Part shown: in pieces, positions 27,033 to 34,708 of the stretch | Position numbering within the stretch: the first letter of the stretch is position 1 | Layout of the letters: the number at the start of each line of letters is the position of its first letter | Source: Candidimonas nitroreducens | Lineage (GTDB): Bacteria; Pseudomonadota; Gammaproteobacteria; Burkholderiales; Burkholderiaceae_B | Direction: 5' to 3' | NCBI RefSeq assembly: GCF_002209565.1 | Contig: NZ_NJIH01000003.1 | Location: 496,001-560,000, forward strand | DNA length: 64,000 nucleotides | Translations under genes and position numbers: made by a program | Notes under the pieces: model-generated | The model's input: the letters and a program-made list of their open reading frames with translations, nothing else | The model's database searches: none | Told to the model about the DNA's origin: nothing

Positions 27033-27992
27033 ATGACCGAGGCCGGTTTGTTGGGGGCGCCGTCGGCGACGCGCGCGGTGGTGGTGGGCGGTGGCACCAT
27101 GGGGGCCGACGTGGCGGTGGTGCTGCTGCGTGCGCGCTGCGCCACCACGGTGGTCGAGCCGCGCCGCGAGTCGCACGACACCATCCGTGAAAAAATCGCC
27201 GCCAATCTGCGTGCGCTGGGCCGGGAAGAAAACCTGGGCCTGCTGCAGGTGGCGGAAGGGCTGGAACACGTGGATTGGCCGGCCATCGGGCTGGTAATCG
27301 AATGCGTGCCGGAAGTGCTGGACATCAAGCGCGAGCTGTTCGCCAGGCTTGCCGCCCTGGCCTTGCCGCAAGCCATTCTTGCCAGCAACAGCTCCAGCTT
27401 CCCCATCAGCCGGATCGCCGCCGGCCTGCCGGGCGCGGGCCGCATGCTGGGCCTGCATTTCTTCATGCCGGCGCATATCGTGCCGCTGGTGGAAGTCGTG
27501 CTGGGGCCCGATTCCGATCCTGCCGCGGGCCAGGCGCTGATGGATTTCATGCGCCGCTGCGGCTCGGTGCCGATACTGGTGCGCAAGGATGTGCCGGGCT
27601 TTATCGCCAACCGCCTGCAGCATGCGCTGGGGCGCGAGGCCTTCGCGCTGATACAGGAAGGCGTGGCCAGCCCCGAAGACATCGATGCCGCGGTGCGCTT
27701 CGGCTTCGGCTTCCGCTACCTGGCGGCCGGCCCCGTCATGCAGAAGGAACACGCCGGCTGGGACGTCCACGCCGCCGCCGCGGCCACCATATACCCGTCG
27801 CTGTCGAACGCCAGCCAGCCCGCGCCGGTGCTGGCCGACAAGCCGCGCCTGGGCCAGCTGGGCATGAAGTCCGGCCAGGGTTTCTATGCCTGGCCCCCCG
27901 AACGCATCCAGGCCGAGCGGGAACGCTACAGCCGCGTCCTGCGCGCCGGCCTGCAGATCCTGGCGGACGACCTGCCGCCCATCGAGCCCTGA
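27033..27992 (+). CDS. 3-hydroxyacyl-CoA dehydrogenase
   Basis: A 319-residue NAD-dependent enzyme that oxidises 3-hydroxyacyl-CoA. The Rossmann motif is AVVVGGGTMGADVAVVLL. Further blocks are LVIECVPEVLDIKRELFARL, ILASNSSSFPISRIA, the catalytic His in MLGLHFFMPAHIVPLVEVV, and VRKDVPGFIANRLQHALGREA leading into the C-terminal dimer domain, which ends GQLGMKSGQGFYAW. An AGGAG site precedes the ATG. It could also act on hydroxy acids of carnitine or lambda-crystallin type, since single-domain members vary. It is the first plus-strand gene of the second catabolic block. Confidence 0.88.
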   Translation: MTEAGLLGAPSATRAVVVGGGTMGADVAVVLLRARCATTVVEPRRESHDTIREKIAANLRALGREENLGLLQVAEGLEHVDWPAIGLVIECVPEVLDIKRELFARLAALALPQAILASNSSSFPISRIAAGLPGAGRMLGLHFFMPAHIVPLVEVVLGPDSDPAAGQALMDFMRRCGSVPILVRKDVPGFIANRLQHALGREAFALIQEGVASPEDIDAAVRFGFGFRYLAAGPVMQKEHAGWDVHAAAAATIYPSLSNASQPAPVLADKPRLGQLGMKSGQGFYAWPPERIQAERERYSRVLRAGLQILADDLPPIEP

Positions 27993-28047
27993 GCTTTGGG
28001 TGGCGAGGGCAAAGATCGAACCCTGAGTTTGGGTGGCGAGGGCAAAT
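27987..28047. repeat. Two copies of a 34-base-period repeat
   Basis: The string CCCTGAG-(C)-TTTGGGTGGCGAGGGCAAA begins at 27987 and again at 28021. The first copy includes the dehydrogenase stop codon. Function unknown. Confidence 0.7.
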
Positions 28048-28236
28048 TCGGTGCAAATGTTTACCGAATTTTCACGGCATACCCGATGCCACGCCTTTAA
28101 AGGCGCGGCGGCTGTAAACGTCTGAGCCAAAAACGCCTTCAGGACGTCACAACCGTGGCGCCGCCCATACCGCCCGAGCCTGTTCATAAATCAGATCATG
28201 GTTCCGATAATTTTCTAAAAAACTGGAAATAGCTTA

Positions 28237-28264
28237 TTGAATTCCTGTAAATAAAAAATATAAT
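28237..28264 (+). promoter_or_regulatory. Sigma-70 promoter of the second Bug gene
   Basis: TTGAAT at 28237-28242, 16 bases, then a perfect TATAAT at 28259-28264. The leader is about 27 bases and carries an AGGAGA site before the ATG at 28298. One of the best promoter matches in the window. Confidence 0.65.
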
Positions 28265-28279
28265 GGAACTAAGATCCAT
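28263..28279. promoter_or_regulatory. Palindromic operator over the start site
   Basis: ATGGAACTAAGATCCAT, with ATGGA/TCCAT arms and a near-symmetric centre. It overlaps the end of the -10 box. The TGGAAC-type arm resembles IclR-family sites, and an IclR gene lies at the end of this gene run. Confidence 0.45.
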
Positions 28280-28297
28280 AAATTTTCAGGAGACATT

Positions 28298-29263
28298 ATG
28301 CGATTCACATCCCTGCTGGGCACCGCCTGTGCGGTGCTTGCGCTTGCCACCCAGGGGGTGGCGGCCGCCAACTTTCCCGATCACGAAGTGCGGCTGATGG
28401 TGCCGTTTCCGGCGGGCGGCCCCACCGATACCATTGCCCGCATCGTCGCTCACGGCCTGGGCGAAAAATGGCACCAGCCCGTCATCGTCGAGAACAAGCC
28501 GGGCGCCGGCACCATGATCGGCACCGCCCAGGTCGCCAAGTCGGCGCCCGACGGCTACACGTTCGGCATGGCGATCAGTTCGTACACCATCAATCCGGCC
28601 ATCCATTCCAAGATGGCCTACGACACGCTCACAGACCTGACCGGCATCACCGAACTGGTGCGCTCCAATATGGTGCTGGTGGCCCAGCCGAAAGAACCCT
28701 TCAAGACGCTGCCGGAACTGATCGCCTATGCGCGCAGCCATCCCGGCAAGCTGACTTTCGCCACGCCGGGCCTGGGCACGGCCACGCATCTGGCGGGGGA
28801 ACTCTTCAAGAAAGAGGCGGGCATAGACATCGTCCACGTACCCTATAACGGCAGCGGCCCGGCCCTGAACGACCTGCTGGGCGGGCGCGTCGACCTGATG
28901 TTCGACCTGGTGTATTCGGCGCATCCCTACATCGCCAGCGGCAAGCTGAATGCGATCGCCGTAACCTCCGCCGAGCAAGACGCGACCCTGCCGAACACGC
29001 CAACCATGCAAGCCACGCTGCCCGGCTTCAAGCTCTACAGCATCATGGGGCTGGTGGCGCCGGCGGGCGTGCCCGCCGCGGTCATCAGCCAGATCCAGCA
29101 AGACGTGGCGGCGGTGCTGCGGCAGCCCGCGGTAAGCAAGCGCTTGACGGCGCTGGGCGTGACGCCGGTGGGCTCCACGCCGCAGGAATGGAATGCGCTG
29201 ATCCGCTCCGAGATCGAGCGCTGGACCAAGGTGGCCCAGGAAGCCCATATCCACCTGGATTGA
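28298..29263 (+). CDS. Bug-family tripartite tricarboxylate transporter receptor
   Basis: A 321-residue periplasmic receptor. The signal peptide MRFTSLLGTACAVLALATQGVAA precedes FPDHEVRLMVPFPAGGPTDTIAR, ENKPGAGTMIGTAQVAK, APDGYTFGMA, HPGKLTFATPGLGTATH, VHVPYNGSGPALNDLLGG and MFDLVYSAHPYI. No permease partner is encoded here; Bug receptors often serve permeases elsewhere in the genome. It leads a probable operon with a TauD-family dioxygenase (121 bases on) and an IclR regulator, under the promoter at 28237-28264. Ligand unknown; an organic acid that the dioxygenase attacks is a reasonable guess. Confidence 0.93.
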   Translation: MRFTSLLGTACAVLALATQGVAAANFPDHEVRLMVPFPAGGPTDTIARIVAHGLGEKWHQPVIVENKPGAGTMIGTAQVAKSAPDGYTFGMAISSYTINPAIHSKMAYDTLTDLTGITELVRSNMVLVAQPKEPFKTLPELIAYARSHPGKLTFATPGLGTATHLAGELFKKEAGIDIVHVPYNGSGPALNDLLGGRVDLMFDLVYSAHPYIASGKLNAIAVTSAEQDATLPNTPTMQATLPGFKLYSIMGLVAPAGVPAAVISQIQQDVAAVLRQPAVSKRLTALGVTPVGSTPQEWNALIRSEIERWTKVAQEAHIHLD

Positions 29264-29384
29264 TTCGGTCGGCGGGGCCGGCGCTGCGTGGCCGGCCCGG
29301 CGTTCGCCCGCAGTTTCCGCGCTTCCCCGCGGCTTTTCCCTGGATATTCCCAACCCGCACGCAGACCGAGAAGAGAACGACATC

Positions 29385-30287
29385 ATGCCCCTGACCCTTC
29401 AGCCCTTGCACCCCCTGTTCGCCGCCGAGGCCGGCGGCGTGGATCTGGCCCGTCCGCTCGAGCCCGCGGCGATCCAGGCCATCGATCGCGCCATGGATCA
29501 ATACGCGGTACTGGTATTCCGCGGCCAGCCGCTGACGCAAGACCAGCAGATTGCGCTGACCTTGCAGTTCGGCCCGCTGGATCTGGGCTTCAAGAAGGCC
29601 GCCAACCCGCACTCGCGGCTCAAGTACAAAGAGTTCGCCGATATTTCCAATGTGGCCGAGAACGGCGAAATCGCCTCGCGCACGCACCGGCGCATCGTCA
29701 ACAACATGGCCAACCAGCTGTGGCACAGCGACAGCTCGTTCCAGAATCCGCCGGCGCGCTATTCCATGCTGCATTCGGTGATCAACCCGTCGTGGGGCGG
29801 CGAGACCGAGTTCGCCGACCTGCGTGCAGCCTACGATGGCCTGGACGAGCGCACGCGCGCTGCCATCCAGGACTTGAAGGCCGAGCATTTCGCGCTGCAC
29901 TCGCGCTTCATGTTGGGCGACACCGACTATACCCAGGAACAGATCGACGCCATCCCGCGGGTGCAATGGCCGCTGGTGCGCACGCACCCCGGCTCGGGGC
30001 GCAAGCTGCTGTTCGTAGGCGTGCATGCCTGCGGCATCGAGGGCTTGACGGTGGCCGAAGGCCGCGTGCTGTTGTCCGACTTGCTGGAACACGCCACGCA
30101 GCCGGCCTATGTCTACCGCCACCGCTGGCAGGCCGGGGATCTGGTGATCTGGGACAATCGCTGCACCGTCCACCGCGGCCGGCGCTACGATCTTTCCGAA
30201 AGACGCGAACTGCGCCGCTCGACCACCCTGGACGTGGATCGTGGCGCGGCCCAGGCGCCGGACGGGGCGGCCGCGATGGTATATTGA
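29385..30287 (+). CDS. TauD/TfdA-family Fe(II)/2-oxoglutarate dioxygenase
   Basis: A 300-residue non-haem iron dioxygenase. The iron site is WHSDSSF (H-x-D) plus the distal His in WDNRCTVHRGRRYD, and the 2-oxoglutarate-binding Arg is in ELRRSTTLD. The N-terminal fold element GVDLARPLEPAAIQAIDRAM and VLVFRGQPLTQDQQ fit the TfdA side of the family, which cleaves ether or sulfonate bonds by hydroxylation. Substrate cannot be read. It follows a Bug receptor and precedes an IclR regulator, suggesting an inducible catabolic unit. Confidence 0.92.
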   Translation: MPLTLQPLHPLFAAEAGGVDLARPLEPAAIQAIDRAMDQYAVLVFRGQPLTQDQQIALTLQFGPLDLGFKKAANPHSRLKYKEFADISNVAENGEIASRTHRRIVNNMANQLWHSDSSFQNPPARYSMLHSVINPSWGGETEFADLRAAYDGLDERTRAAIQDLKAEHFALHSRFMLGDTDYTQEQIDAIPRVQWPLVRTHPGSGRKLLFVGVHACGIEGLTVAEGRVLLSDLLEHATQPAYVYRHRWQAGDLVIWDNRCTVHRGRRYDLSERRELRRSTTLDVDRGAAQAPDGAAAMVY

Positions 30288-30328
30288 TCCGCGCGCCGAT
30301 TCCCGCACCCGGCGATACCTGTTGCTTG

Positions 30329-31132
30329 ATGACCGATAAACCCAATAGCCCTGCGCCGCGCGGCGAGACGCCTGACGAAGTCAGCGCGCTGGCCCGCGGG
30401 CTGACTTTGCTGCGCACGGTGGCCGAGCACAAAGAGCCGCTGGGCCATGGCGAGCTGTCGCGGCTTACCGGCATACCCAAGGCCACGGCGTCGCGCCTTC
30501 TTGCCACGCTGGTCAACCACGGCCACTTGCGCCAGGTCAGCGGCAGCGATTCGTACGAGCTGGCACCGGGCGTGCTGGATCTGGGCAATGCCTATTTGCG
30601 CAATTTCGATCTGCGCGTGCGCATCCGGCCGCTGCTGGCCGAGCTGGCCGAGTTCGCCGGCGCCGCGGTGCACCTGGCTGTGCCCGATCGTTTCGACATG
30701 GTGCTTATCGACACCGTGAAGCCCGATTCGGGCATGGTGTTCTCACGCCTGGACATCGGCGCACGCCTGAACATCTGCACCTCGGCGATCGGGCGGGCCT
30801 ACCTGGCGTCGCTGCCCGATGCGCAGCGCGAGGCCCTGATCCAAAGCGCCCGCATCGCCGCGGCCGACGACTGGGCGCGCATCGGTTCGGGGGTCGACGC
30901 CGCGCTGAAAGCGGCGCGTGCCCAGGGTTTCTGCGCTTCCATGGGGGAATGGCACCCCTTGGTGAATTCCATCGCCGTGGGCTTCACCGGCCCGCGCGGC
31001 AAGCGCTACGCCTTCAACTGCGGCGGCCCGTCTTTCGTGCTGGATCGCGAAATGCTGCTGAGGCGCGTGGCGCCGCGCATGCTGCAATGCCGCCAGGCGA
31101 TCGAACGCGAAATAGGCAACGGTTTGGCTTAA
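30329..31132 (+). CDS. IclR-family transcription regulator
   Basis: A 267-residue regulator with an N-terminal winged helix (ALARGLTLLRTVAEHKEPLGHGELSRLTGIPKATASRLLATLVNHGHLRQ) and a C-terminal GAF-like effector domain (INICTSAIGRAYLASLP-like stretch, FCASMGEWHPLVNSIAV, and AFNCGGPSFVLDREML). The Cys-containing CGGP block is typical. The start is the ATG at 30329, 41 bases after the dioxygenase stop. It probably controls the genes before it through the palindrome at 28263-28279; the effector is unknown. Confidence 0.92.
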   Translation: MTDKPNSPAPRGETPDEVSALARGLTLLRTVAEHKEPLGHGELSRLTGIPKATASRLLATLVNHGHLRQVSGSDSYELAPGVLDLGNAYLRNFDLRVRIRPLLAELAEFAGAAVHLAVPDRFDMVLIDTVKPDSGMVFSRLDIGARLNICTSAIGRAYLASLPDAQREALIQSARIAAADDWARIGSGVDAALKAARAQGFCASMGEWHPLVNSIAVGFTGPRGKRYAFNCGGPSFVLDREMLLRRVAPRMLQCRQAIEREIGNGLA

Positions 31133-31199
31133 GGGCGGCGTTGGGGTTTTCTGCAGATGGGCGGCCCCGGCGACACATCTTCGCCCGCTTCCGGAACTC

Positions 31200-31259
31200 C
31201 GCTACTGCCTGTTCTTCAGTTTCGAATTCCGGGACTATGGGCGAATGGGCTGCACGCAT
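31200..31259 (-). pseudogene. N-terminal relic of a StbD/RelB-like antitoxin
   Basis: On the minus strand, from an ATG at 31259 with GGAA before it, the frame reads MRAAHSPIVPEFETEEQAVA, which matches the start of small antitoxins with a PEFET-EEQA-A-Y block. It then diverges into unrelated sequence, so only about 20 residues survive. No toxin partner is present. Identified from memory of the pattern. Confidence 0.35.
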
Positions 31260-31321
31260 GGCAAAAATTCCTGATTGGCGAGCCTAGTGTAGTGGGAAGC
31301 CTGGGGAGCGCGGAAGAGCGC

Positions 31322-31867
31322 TCACTCGAAAGTTTCCGCGTCTTCCCAATGCTGGCCTTGCGCGTCGCGGGGCGACAGGATGGGCGGGCCTTGCGTGGGC
31401 CAGGCGATAGCCAGGGTGGGATCGTTCCAGGCGATGCAGCGTTCGTGCCGGGGCGCGTAGTAGTCGGTGGTCTTGTACAGGAATTCCGTGCCTTCGGCCA
31501 GGGCCAGGAAGCCGTGGGCGCAGCCTTCGGGTATCCACAGCTGGTGCCGGTTTTCGGCGCTGAGGGTGGTGCCGACCCATTTGCCATAGGCCGGCGAGCT
31601 TCTGCGCAGGTCGACGACTGCGCTGAAGACCGCGCCGGCGATTACGCGGGTCAGCTTGCCTTGCGGCTGGCCGACCTGGTAGTGCAGGCCGCGCAGCACG
31701 TTCCTGGCCGAGCGCGAATGGTTGTCCTGCACGAAGCCCACGTCGCGGCCGACGATGGCCGCGAATTGCGCGTGGTTGAAGCTTTCGAAGAAGAAGCCGC
31801 GGGCGTCGCCGTAGACCTCGGGCTCCAGCAGGAAGACCCCGGGCAGGGCCAGTTGGCGGGACTTCAT
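31322..31867 (-). CDS. rmlC: dTDP-4-dehydrorhamnose 3,5-epimerase
   Basis: A 181-residue cupin epimerase, third enzyme of dTDP-L-rhamnose synthesis. Landmarks are DARGFFFESFNHAQF, DNHSRSARNVLRGLHYQ (catalytic His in RGLHYQ), GKLTRVIAGAVFSAVVDLRRSSPAYGKWVG and LWIPEGCAHGFLAL. The true start is the ATG at 31867 (MKSRQLALPGVFLLEPEVYGD); the longer frame adds unrelated sequence. It is 159 bases downstream of rmlD on the same strand, so it may be in one transcript with rmlB and rmlD. Confidence 0.95.
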   Translation of the reverse strand: MKSRQLALPGVFLLEPEVYGDARGFFFESFNHAQFAAIVGRDVGFVQDNHSRSARNVLRGLHYQVGQPQGKLTRVIAGAVFSAVVDLRRSSPAYGKWVGTTLSAENRHQLWIPEGCAHGFLALAEGTEFLYKTTDYYAPRHERCIAWNDPTLAIAWPTQGPPILSPRDAQGQHWEDAETFE

Positions 31868-32026
31868 GGGGACGCCGTGCCGGCCGTAGCGGCGGGATGC
31901 AGCGCTGCACACGATGCGTGCGTGCCGGGCACACAAGCGCCTGTGCCTGCGCGCATCGCGCCTGATGTTCCGTTCGGTGGCGCGGCGCCTGGCGGCGTAC
32001 TGCCCTGTGGCGTGCACATAACGAAC

Positions 32027-32929
32027 CTAGCGGCCATGGTCTGCGCCGCCGGCGGTAAGCTGATCCACCGCGCGGTTGGCGTGCGCCGTCCAGTCGGGCA
32101 GTTCCAGCCCCAGCGCTGCGCTGAGCTTGCCGGTGTCCAGGCACGAATTTTTCGGCCGGGGCGCGGGCAGGGGGTATTCGGCGGTGCTGATCGGGTGCAG
32201 GCCGTCTGGCCCGGTGCGCAGCCGGGCGCCGTTGTCCTGGGCGCGCTGCAGCACGTGGCGGGCCAGACCGTACCAGCTGGTGCTGCCCGAAGCCGTCAGG
32301 TGATACAGGCCGCCGGCTATAAGCTCGCGGCGCCAGGCGGCAATGGCCAGGGCGCTGACGTCGGCCAGCAGCTCGGCCGAGGTCGGCGCGCCCCGCTGGT
32401 CGTCGACGATGCGCAGGCTGTCGCGTTCGCGGGCCAGCCGCAGCACGGTCTTGATGAAGTTGTTGCCCTGCGCGGAAAAGACCCAGCTGGTGCGCAGCAC
32501 CAGCGCTGCGCAGCGGCTTTCCAGTATGGCTGCCTCGCCCGCCAGCTTCGATCGGCCATAGACATTCTGCGGCCGGGTCTCGTCGGTTTCCAGGTAGGGG
32601 GCGGCCTTCAGGCCGTCGAAGACGTAGTCGGTGGAATAATGCACCAGCAGCGCGCCGCTGCGCCAGGCATAGTCTGCCAGCACTTGCACGGCTTCGGCAT
32701 TGATGCGGTAGGCCGTGTCGGCATCGGCTTCGGCCTGATCCACCGCGGTATAGGCCGCGGCATTCACGATAATGCCCGGGTGGCGTGTCTGCAGGATGTT
32801 TTCCAGGCGCGTCAGGTCGCCGAGGTCGGCGCCCTTGCGGCCCAGGGCGGTAAGCCGGCCCAGCGGCAGCAGGGTGCGCTGCAGTTCGCGCCCCACCTGG
32901 CCGTCTTTACCCAAGAGCAGGATGTTCAT
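32027..32929 (-). CDS. rmlD: dTDP-4-dehydrorhamnose reductase
   Basis: A 300-residue NAD(P)H-dependent reductase that makes dTDP-L-rhamnose. It has the Rossmann start MNILLLGKDGQVGRELQ, NAAAYTAVDQAEAD, the catalytic STDYVFDG and YGRSKLAGE (Y-x-x-x-K) and LRTSWVFSAQGNNFI. Its ATG overlaps the rmlB stop by four bases (ATGA), so the two are coupled. The usual rmlA gene is not between them. Confidence 0.96.
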   Translation of the reverse strand: MNILLLGKDGQVGRELQRTLLPLGRLTALGRKGADLGDLTRLENILQTRHPGIIVNAAAYTAVDQAEADADTAYRINAEAVQVLADYAWRSGALLVHYSTDYVFDGLKAAPYLETDETRPQNVYGRSKLAGEAAILESRCAALVLRTSWVFSAQGNNFIKTVLRLARERDSLRIVDDQRGAPTSAELLADVSALAIAAWRRELIAGGLYHLTASGSTSWYGLARHVLQRAQDNGARLRTGPDGLHPISTAEYPLPAPRPKNSCLDTGKLSAALGLELPDWTAHANRAVDQLTAGGADHGR

Positions 32930-33987
32930 GATGTGTACTGCCTTCTGATCCAGTCTTGATAGGCACCGCTGGTAACGCGGGCAGTCCAGTCGCTGTGCGC
33001 CAGGTACCAGCGCACGGTCTTGGCGATGCCGCTGGCGAAGGTTTCCTGGGGTGCCCAGCCCAGTTCCCTGCGCAGCTTCGAGGCGTCGGTGGCGTAGCGC
33101 CGGTCGTGGCCGGCCCGGTCGCGCACGAAGCCGATGCGGCTTGCGTGCGGCCGGCCGTCTTCGCGCGGCGCCAGGGCGTCCAGTTCGGCGCACAGTGCCT
33201 GCGCCACTTGCAGATTGGTCTGCTCGTTCCAGCCACCTATATTGTAGGCTTCGCCGGGCGCGCCGGCTTCCAGTATTCGGCGCAAGGCGCTGCAATGATC
33301 CGCCACGTACAGCCAGTCGCGCACGTGCAGGCCGTCGCCGTACAGCGGCAGGGGCTTGTCCTCCAGGGCGTGGACGATGCACAGCGGCATCAGCTTCTCG
33401 GGAAACTGGTAGGGGCCGTAGTTGTTCGAGCAGTGCGTGCTTAGCACCGGCAGCCCGTAGGTCTGGTGGCAGGCGCGCACCAGGTGGTCGGCCGCCGCCT
33501 TGCTGGCCGAATAGGGGCTGCTGGGCTGGTAGCGATGGGCTTCGGTAAAGCCCGGCGCGCCGTCGGGCAAAGAGCCGTACACCTCGTCGGTGGATACCTG
33601 CAGATAGCGGAATGCCGCCCGTTCGCGGCCCTGCAGACCGTTCCAGTAGGCGCGCGCGCATTCCAGCAGCTTGAAGGTGCCGACGATATTGGTTTGCACG
33701 AAGGCGTCGGGCTCGCAGATGGAGCGATCCACGTGGCTTTCGGCGGCCAGGTTGATCAGCGCGCGCGGCCGGTGTTCGGCCAGCAGCCGCGCCACCAGCG
33801 GCCCGTCGCAGATGTCGCCGCGCACGAATATATGCTCGGGCCGGCCGCGCAGGGCCGCTAGGTTTTCCAGGTTGCCGGCGTATGTCAGCTTGTCCAGATT
33901 GACCACCGGCTCGTCGTGCCGTTCCAACCAGCCCTGGACGAAATTGGAACCGATGAAGCCGGCGCCGCCGGTGACGAGAATGGTCAT
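32926..33987 (-). CDS. rmlB: dTDP-glucose 4,6-dehydratase
   Basis: A 353-residue short-chain dehydrogenase-type enzyme that converts dTDP-glucose to dTDP-4-keto-6-deoxyglucose. Seen are TILVTGGAGFIGSNFV, NLAAESHVDRSI, the catalytic STDEVYG and YSASKAAADHLVRA, and NNYGPYQFPEKLMP with GDGLHVRDWLYVADH. The start is the ATG at 33987. It leads the rmlBDC set, which feeds rhamnose into surface glycans such as that of the island upstream. The TA pair upstream starts 11 bases away. Confidence 0.96.
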   Translation of the reverse strand: MTILVTGGAGFIGSNFVQGWLERHDEPVVNLDKLTYAGNLENLAALRGRPEHIFVRGDICDGPLVARLLAEHRPRALINLAAESHVDRSICEPDAFVQTNIVGTFKLLECARAYWNGLQGRERAAFRYLQVSTDEVYGSLPDGAPGFTEAHRYQPSSPYSASKAAADHLVRACHQTYGLPVLSTHCSNNYGPYQFPEKLMPLCIVHALEDKPLPLYGDGLHVRDWLYVADHCSALRRILEAGAPGEAYNIGGWNEQTNLQVAQALCAELDALAPREDGRPHASRIGFVRDRAGHDRRYATDASKLRRELGWAPQETFASGIAKTVRWYLAHSDWTARVTSGAYQDWIRRQYTS

Positions 33988-33997
33988 GGGAAACGCC

Positions 33998-34381
33998 TTA
34001 TGCTTCGCTGGGCTGGTACCCTGCCTCTTTCTGGTGCCGCACGGCCAGAATGATGGCTTGGTCGCCATCGAGCCGGTACATGGCCACGTAGCCGCTGCTG
34101 CCGAAGTCTATGAGCCACTCTCGGAACTCGGCGTCCATATCTTCGACGGGGCGCCCGATCTGTGCCTGATGCGCAAGAATCTTGACGCCGCTGCGGATGG
34201 CCTTTACCGCCCGGCGGGCAGCTTCAATATTTTTTGCCGCCGGGCCGTCCCAAGGCAAAAAGCGCCCCCTTGGGGGGCAGCAAGCCGAAGGCGCAGCGTG
34301 GGGGCCAGTATCTACGTTTAGGAATCGATATAGCCGCTGTACATCCGCCAGAGCCTGCGGCGTCCAGATCAGGTGTGGCAT
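33998..34381 (-). CDS. ParE-like toxin with an in-frame insertion
   Basis: A 127-residue ORF; the family is about 95-100 residues. The ends fit ParE well: MPHLIWTPQALADVQRLYRF at the start, then KNIEAARRAVKAIRSG, IGRPVEDMDAEFREWLIDFG and AMYRLDGDQAIILAVRHQKEAGY. Between residues 21 and 48 lies a Cys/Pro/Gly-rich stretch (PSACCPPRGRFLPWDG) with no place in the fold, encoded by a palindrome-bearing insert at about 34241-34318. The insert falls in the helix hairpin that normally contacts the antitoxin, so activity is doubtful. ParE toxins poison DNA gyrase. The partner antitoxin is also damaged. Confidence 0.75.
   Translation of the reverse strand: MPHLIWTPQALADVQRLYRFLNVDTGPHAAPSACCPPRGRFLPWDGPAAKNIEAARRAVKAIRSGVKILAHQAQIGRPVEDMDAEFREWLIDFGSSGYVAMYRLDGDQAIILAVRHQKEAGYQPSEA
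34241..34318. repeat. Small palindromic insert inside parE
   Basis: About 78 bases that keep the toxin frame open. It contains the palindrome GCCCCCTTGGGGGGC (34264-34278) and a GC-rich flank ending in CGGGCCGTCCCAAGGC. It resembles dispersed intergenic repeats of Alcaligenaceae that I recall, but copy number in the genome cannot be seen here. Borders are inferred from the ParE alignment. Confidence 0.55.
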
Positions 34382-34708
34382 GCCGGCGGCTCGGTATCGT
34401 CACCGGCTTCCAGTTGCTGCAGCCAGGTGTCGGCTTCTTCCTGTGTAAGGTGCCGCCCGGTACGCTGGTATTCCTCCCATGCGTGCAGGGCATCTTGGTT
34501 AACGCGGGCTGACTTCGGTGCAAGTTTTCAATTCCTCCCATGCGTGCAGGGCATCTTGCCTGAACGCTTCGCGTTTTTCTTCGCGTGCCACGTATTGCTT
34601 GATGGCCTCGCGCATGATCCAGTGCGAGCTGCGCTGGCGCGCGTCGGCAAGTTGCTGCACACGCCCCTTGAGTTCGTCGTCGAGCTTGATGGATGTTGCG
34701 GCGGCCAT
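34369..34708 (-). pseudogene. RHH/CopG (ParD-like) antitoxin, truncated by a duplication
   Basis: From the ATG at 34708 the frame gives MAAATSIKLDDELKGRVQQL and RSSHWIMREAIKQYVAREEKREAF, a ribbon-helix-helix DNA-binding domain. It then stops at 34499 after 69 residues. The original C-terminus can still be read from the second copy of a duplicated 28-bp block: DALHAWEEYQRTGRHLTQEEADTW and on to a TGA at 34369-34371, overlapping the parE start. The 61-bp insertion (28-bp duplication plus 33 bases) adds a stop and shifts the frame. The lost part is the toxin-binding tail, so it should no longer neutralise ParE though it may still bind DNA. Confidence 0.75.
34470..34558. repeat. 28-bp direct repeat around a 33-bp insert in parD
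   Basis: Identical copies at 34470-34497 and 34531-34558. The 33 bases between them are not part of the antitoxin. The layout looks like a target-site duplication or replication slippage. Confidence 0.85.

Noticed and set aside
26895-28187. 430-codon minus-strand frame over the hydroxyacyl-CoA dehydrogenase
   Set aside because: Shadow of a clear plus-strand enzyme; composition and lack of motifs argue against a gene.
29288-30328. Long plus-strand frame in front of the IclR regulator
   Set aside because: It overlaps the TauD-family gene in another frame and is Arg/Pro/Ala-rich noise; only the part from 30329 is real.
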